A DNA stretch of 23,191 bases from a virus. Below the pieces are notes generated by a model. The model worked only from the letters and a program-made list of their open reading frames with translations. It did no database searches and was not told where the DNA came from. Made by a program: the position numbers and the translations under genes. Of the stretch, positions 20,729 through 23,191 are shown piece after piece. Positions within the stretch are counted from its first letter, which is position 1. Every line of letters begins with the position of its first letter. Location of the stretch: the IMG/VR virus record IMGVR_UViG_3300047474_000384, positions 1 to 23,191 of that record, one strand, 5' to 3'.

Positions 20729-20938
20729 ATGACACAAGAAAGCATCACACAGCTAAAGAAGGTTCAGGAATATCTCATTGAGGATATGTATTCCTGCTAC
20801 TGCGACATCATCAACGGCGAGCCACAGGCGGAAGTGGACCTGTTCCAATCCCTGCAACGCCTCAAGACATTTGCAGACGCCGTGCAAGGACTGGAGGCCG
20901 TAGATGGGTTGCAATACACCTGTGAGTCCCCCGCCTAA
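20729..20938 (+). CDS. Small helical protein (function unknown)
   Basis: This encodes 69 residues, acidic and helical (ITQLKKVQEYLIEDMYSCY, FQSLQRLKTFADAV). It starts one base after the previous stop and overlaps the SWIM-finger gene by 35 bases, or 17 if that gene begins at GTG 20922. No family is recognised. Confidence 0.65.
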   Translation: MTQESITQLKKVQEYLIEDMYSCYCDIINGEPQAEVDLFQSLQRLKTFADAVQGLEAVDGLQYTCESPA

Positions 20939-21185
20939 GTGCTACCAACGACAGGGCGGCAATGGCTACGAATACATTTGCGAGTCCTATGGTAGCTCCA
21001 GAGACTCAGACGAGGAATACGTCATTGACATACACCCCGATCATTTCGGATGCTCCTGTAAGCGTGACGACTACGTTTTGCGGCCCAAACGCAAGCAAGG
21101 GATTGACATTTCCAACATCTGCAAGCATACAGCCTTGGCAATGCAGCAGTTCTACATAGACCACATCATTAACAGAAAGAAATAG
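20904..21185 (+). CDS. Small SWIM-type zinc-finger protein
   Basis: This encodes 93 residues (87 if GTG 20922 is used). After GNGYEYICESYGSS comes an acidic stretch. HFGCSCKRDDY with C50 and C52, then NICKHTALAM with C73 and H75, complete the CxC...CxH signature of SWIM fingers. SWIM domains bind DNA or proteins and are usually part of larger ATPases or transposases; here the domain is nearly the whole protein. It may be an adaptor in DNA metabolism. Confidence 0.65.
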   Translation: MGCNTPVSPPPKCYQRQGGNGYEYICESYGSSRDSDEEYVIDIHPDHFGCSCKRDDYVLRPKRKQGIDISNICKHTALAMQQFYIDHIINRKK

Positions 21186-21186
21186 A

Positions 21187-21915
21187 ATGACAATGACGGA
21201 CGAACAAATTGCGGCGAAAATACCCGTTGGGCATTACCGAGTGGATGAAGGCGAATACAAGGAGGGAGATCTGGCAGTATTCACCACGGCATCTAAATTG
21301 GGGTTCAGCCCTGTTTCCTACACCCATGTGGGTTGCAAGATTTGTGCCCCGTATGTAGTAGCCCGTCCCATGAAGGGCTACAAGCCAGACCCCACCACCG
21401 TTAAGGGGTGGCTAGAAACACTCCCTGACGGCTATCGAGAGCGCGCGATCAGTCAGGGTGATAAAAATTGGCTGGACGATATGTGCGGGAATCTTTCGGA
21501 CGCCATTCATGATTTCCAAGAATGGGACACCACGGAGGAGGGTGCAGATTTCTGGGAGAAGATGGCTCAGTGGTCTATTGATCGCGAAGGACTGCCCCCG
21601 CTACCGGAACAAGAACCGCTGAACCCCGCAAGCGACACTCCCTCCCTGTTCCCCACAGGCGCAGAAGCACGCAAGGAATACCCCGTAGGCACGTTCATTC
21701 GTGACTATTTCCCCCACGCTATTGCGGCCCTAGCCCACCACAGCTACAAGGCGCAGCAACAGCATGGACCGGCCACCAATGGAGCCCCTATGGAATGGCT
21801 GAAGGACAAGAGCGTTGGCGACGGCAATCAAATGATGCGTCATTTCATGGAGCGCGACAACGTAGCTACGGCTTGGCGAGCATTAGAAATCCTTGAACGG
21901 GAGCTGACGAAATGA
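21187..21915 (+). CDS. Protein with C-terminal dATP/dGTP diphosphohydrolase-like domain
   Basis: This encodes 242 residues. Residues 1-150 are unassigned, with acidic and Trp-rich segments (GDKNWLDDMCGNLSDAIHDF). Residues 165-242 read YFPHAIAALAHHSYKAQQQH, then GAPMEWLKDKSVGDGNQMMR, HFMERDN and ATAWRALEILERELTK. This resembles the all-alpha phage dATP/dGTP diphosphohydrolase-like (MazG-related) domain with its W-x-K-S, M-R-H and A-W-R-L-E-E pattern. Such enzymes trim specific dNTPs, sometimes in phages with altered bases. The activity is inferred from partial pattern memory. Confidence 0.55.
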   Translation: MTMTDEQIAAKIPVGHYRVDEGEYKEGDLAVFTTASKLGFSPVSYTHVGCKICAPYVVARPMKGYKPDPTTVKGWLETLPDGYRERAISQGDKNWLDDMCGNLSDAIHDFQEWDTTEEGADFWEKMAQWSIDREGLPPLPEQEPLNPASDTPSLFPTGAEARKEYPVGTFIRDYFPHAIAALAHHSYKAQQQHGPATNGAPMEWLKDKSVGDGNQMMRHFMERDNVATAWRALEILERELTK

Positions 21916-22097
21916 AAATCACTATTGAGTCAACCACGCGGCACACGGTTTCCAGCAGAACCGCCTCTGTTTCTACTGACTACGACGACGTATTAGCAGA
22001 GGATCTAGTTGTGCTTCTCCGACAAGTGTGCCTTGGTTATGGGTATGAGCCTTTCACCGTAAACGAAATGTTCTTTGATGAAACCAACAACGAGTAA
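21912..22097 (+). CDS. Small protein of unknown function
   Basis: This encodes 61 residues, Thr/Ser-rich at the start (MKITIESTTRHTVSSRTASV) and acidic later (DDVLAEDLVVLLRQ). ATGA overlap with the previous gene and GGGAG nine bases upstream support it. It overlaps the next ORF by 20 bases. Confidence 0.65.
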   Translation: MKITIESTTRHTVSSRTASVSTDYDDVLAEDLVVLLRQVCLGYGYEPFTVNEMFFDETNNE

Positions 22098-22236
22098 TAC
22101 ATTCTCCGTAGCAACGGCCATCCTCCTACTGCTGTCCATCGTTCTCATAATGGTGCAGCGTTCCGAAGAGGGGCTAGTGATGCTTGGGGCTGGCATTCTG
22201 TGTTCTGCGTTTGCGGCCATCACCCACCACCAATGA
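22078..22236 (+). CDS. Small two-span membrane protein (holin-like candidate)
   Basis: This encodes 52 residues. Two hydrophobic segments (VATAILLLLSIVLIMV and VMLGAGILCSAFAAI) are joined by a charged turn QRSEEGL. Length and topology would suit a tiny holin or a membrane anchor, but no lysis enzyme is present in this window. ATGA overlap with the next gene supports translation. Confidence 0.6.
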   Translation: MKPTTSNTFSVATAILLLLSIVLIMVQRSEEGLVMLGAGILCSAFAAITHHQ

Positions 22237-22439
22237 CACATAACGTTCCACGAACATACGAAGCCCTTGAGCAACTGGCTAAGACCAAGAGCATGCAAGG
22301 CATGAGGATTCGTATGTTTGAAGAGGGAGGATACTGGCACTGGCAATGGTGCGTAAGCGGCATTCCTGGCATTATTGATTCTGGCAGCGTAAATGCGCCC
22401 AAGCCTATAGCCTTCGCTATGGCTGTGCGCTTCATCTAA
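22233..22439 (+). CDS. Small protein of unknown function
   Basis: This encodes 68 residues from ATG 22233, which overlaps the membrane-protein stop; a longer in-frame start at 22200 is disfavoured. It has a helical start (YEALEQLAKTKSMQG) and Trp/Gly-rich strands (MFEEGGYWHWQWCVSG, IPGIIDSGS). No family is recognised. Confidence 0.65.
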   Translation: MTHNVPRTYEALEQLAKTKSMQGMRIRMFEEGGYWHWQWCVSGIPGIIDSGSVNAPKPIAFAMAVRFI

Positions 22440-22451
22440 ACAGCAAGCAAC

Positions 22452-23191
22452 ATGAACAGATTATTCGCAGACATTGAAACCAGCCCCAACATTGGATTGT
22501 TCTGGAGGTCGGGCTACAAACAGAACATTTCCTACGACAACATCATCCAAGAGCGAGGCATCATTTGCATTGGCTACAAATGGGAGAACGCCAAGCGTCC
22601 CGAATGTCTTACGTGGGACGAGAACCAAGACGACCGTGAGATGCTGGAAAAGTTCACTAACATCTTGGCTGAAGCCGACGAGGTGGTGTTCCACAACGGG
22701 GACCGCTTTGATCTTCCTTGGATTAGGTCTCGCGCCCTCATGCACGAGATTCCTGCATGGCCTGAGCCCAAGAGCCTTGACACGCTTCAGTGGGCTCGCC
22801 GTCGCTTCTATTTCAACTCCAACCGCCTCGACTATCTGGGAGAGATCCTAACGGGGACAGGCAAGCTAAAAACGGAATACGGGATGTGGAAAGACATCCT
22901 CCTTAATAAGTGCCCAAGTGCTATGGCAAAGATGGTGCGGTATTGCAAACGCGACGTTGTGAAGCTCCAAGAAGTTTATGAACGCCTCGCCGCATACTCT
23001 CCCGCAAAAACCCACGCTTCCGTCCTCAACGGTGGAGAAAAGTGGATGAGCCCACACGTTGCCGGATCAACGGACGTCCAGCACAACAAGACTTATGTCA
23101 CGGCGGCTGGCACGCCCAAGCACTATATGCGCTGCAACGTCTCCAACCGCACCTACACCATCTCTGACACTGCATACAAGTACTACTGCGA
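22452..23191 (+). CDS. DnaQ-like 3'-5' exonuclease, cut by the right edge
   Basis: 246 residues are visible from ATG 22452 and the frame is still open at the edge. The RNase H-like exonuclease motifs are present: ADIET with D7 and E9 (Exo I), VVFHNGDRFDLPWI with N82 and D87 (Exo II), and MVRYCKRDVVKLQEVY with D168 (Exo III). A C-terminal extension after residue 185 contains KWMSPHVAG and Cys residues (C228, C246) that could start a zinc ribbon. It may be a proofreading-type exonuclease, either alone or leading into a DNA polymerase further right. No SD sequence is visible. Confidence 0.85.
   Translation, partial: MNRLFADIETSPNIGLFWRSGYKQNISYDNIIQERGIICIGYKWENAKRPECLTWDENQDDREMLEKFTNILAEADEVVFHNGDRFDLPWIRSRALMHEIPAWPEPKSLDTLQWARRRFYFNSNRLDYLGEILTGTGKLKTEYGMWKDILLNKCPSAMAKMVRYCKRDVVKLQEVYERLAAYSPAKTHASVLNGGEKWMSPHVAGSTDVQHNKTYVTAAGTPKHYMRCNVSNRTYTISDTAYKYYC

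Noticed and set aside
1-23191. CRISPR array, integrase, insertion sequence or attachment site
   Set aside because: No regularly spaced repeats, recombinase motifs or terminal inverted repeats were found; the only repeats are those listed.

Overview
The window is a contiguous piece of a tailed double-stranded DNA phage, most likely a podovirus. The evidence is a complete head-assembly cassette: small terminase candidate, large terminase, portal, scaffold, an SU10-family major capsid protein and a neck adaptor candidate, followed by a tail-fibre gene that runs off the left edge. No integrase, lysogeny repressor, tRNA gene, rRNA or CRISPR array was seen. The host cannot be named. Promoters that can be read look like ordinary sigma-70 sites (TTGACA and TATAAT types). 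Many start codons have A/T-rich or CA-rich leaders without a clear Shine-Dalgarno (SD) sequence, although a minority carry a strong one.

Layout. Bases 1-10545 are essentially all transcribed leftward. From upstream to downstream the order is small terminase, a 30-residue ORF, a small zincin-like protein, large terminase, two small proteins, portal, a 73-residue protein, scaffold, capsid, a 102-residue protein, neck adaptor, two tandem paralogous small virion proteins and the tail fibre. One short gene (4951-5157) runs against this direction. Extended -10 promoters lie before scaffold (4893-4922) and before the post-capsid genes (2680-2689). The latter is followed at once by a UUCG-capped hairpin.

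Bases 10546-10892 are a gene-free divergent control region with an 8-bp dyad, long C tracts and repeated GTTAACGT boxes. From 10893 to the right edge almost everything runs rightward in tightly overlapping small genes. They include an ArdC-type antirestriction protein with its own terminator, an HhH-GPD-like DNA glycosylase candidate, small membrane and coiled-coil proteins, winged-helix and Myb/SANT-like DNA-binding proteins, and a Cys-rich protein. After these come a regulated-looking RNA leader, then the replication and recombination genes: PD-(D/E)XK exonuclease, DnaB-type helicase, an SSB-like protein with a C-terminal DDEMPF tail, and a DnaQ-like 3'-5' exonuclease cut by the right edge. 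A TET-associated-type glycosyltransferase sits between two HNH endonuclease genes. A gene with a putative dATP/dGTP diphosphohydrolase-like domain lies nearby. One short gene (13237-13416) runs leftward inside this rightward block.

The most interesting parts are the 14595-15144 segment and the DNA-modification genes. The segment holds a promoter, interleaved alternative stems, an intrinsic terminator, and then an SD/start-codon-occluding hairpin before an unknown ORF. The modification set is a glycosyltransferase with no visible hydroxymethylating enzyme, plus the HhH-GPD-like protein, ArdC and the nucleotide-pool enzyme candidate. Coding calls rest on reading frames, overlaps and recognised motifs. 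No database search was possible.
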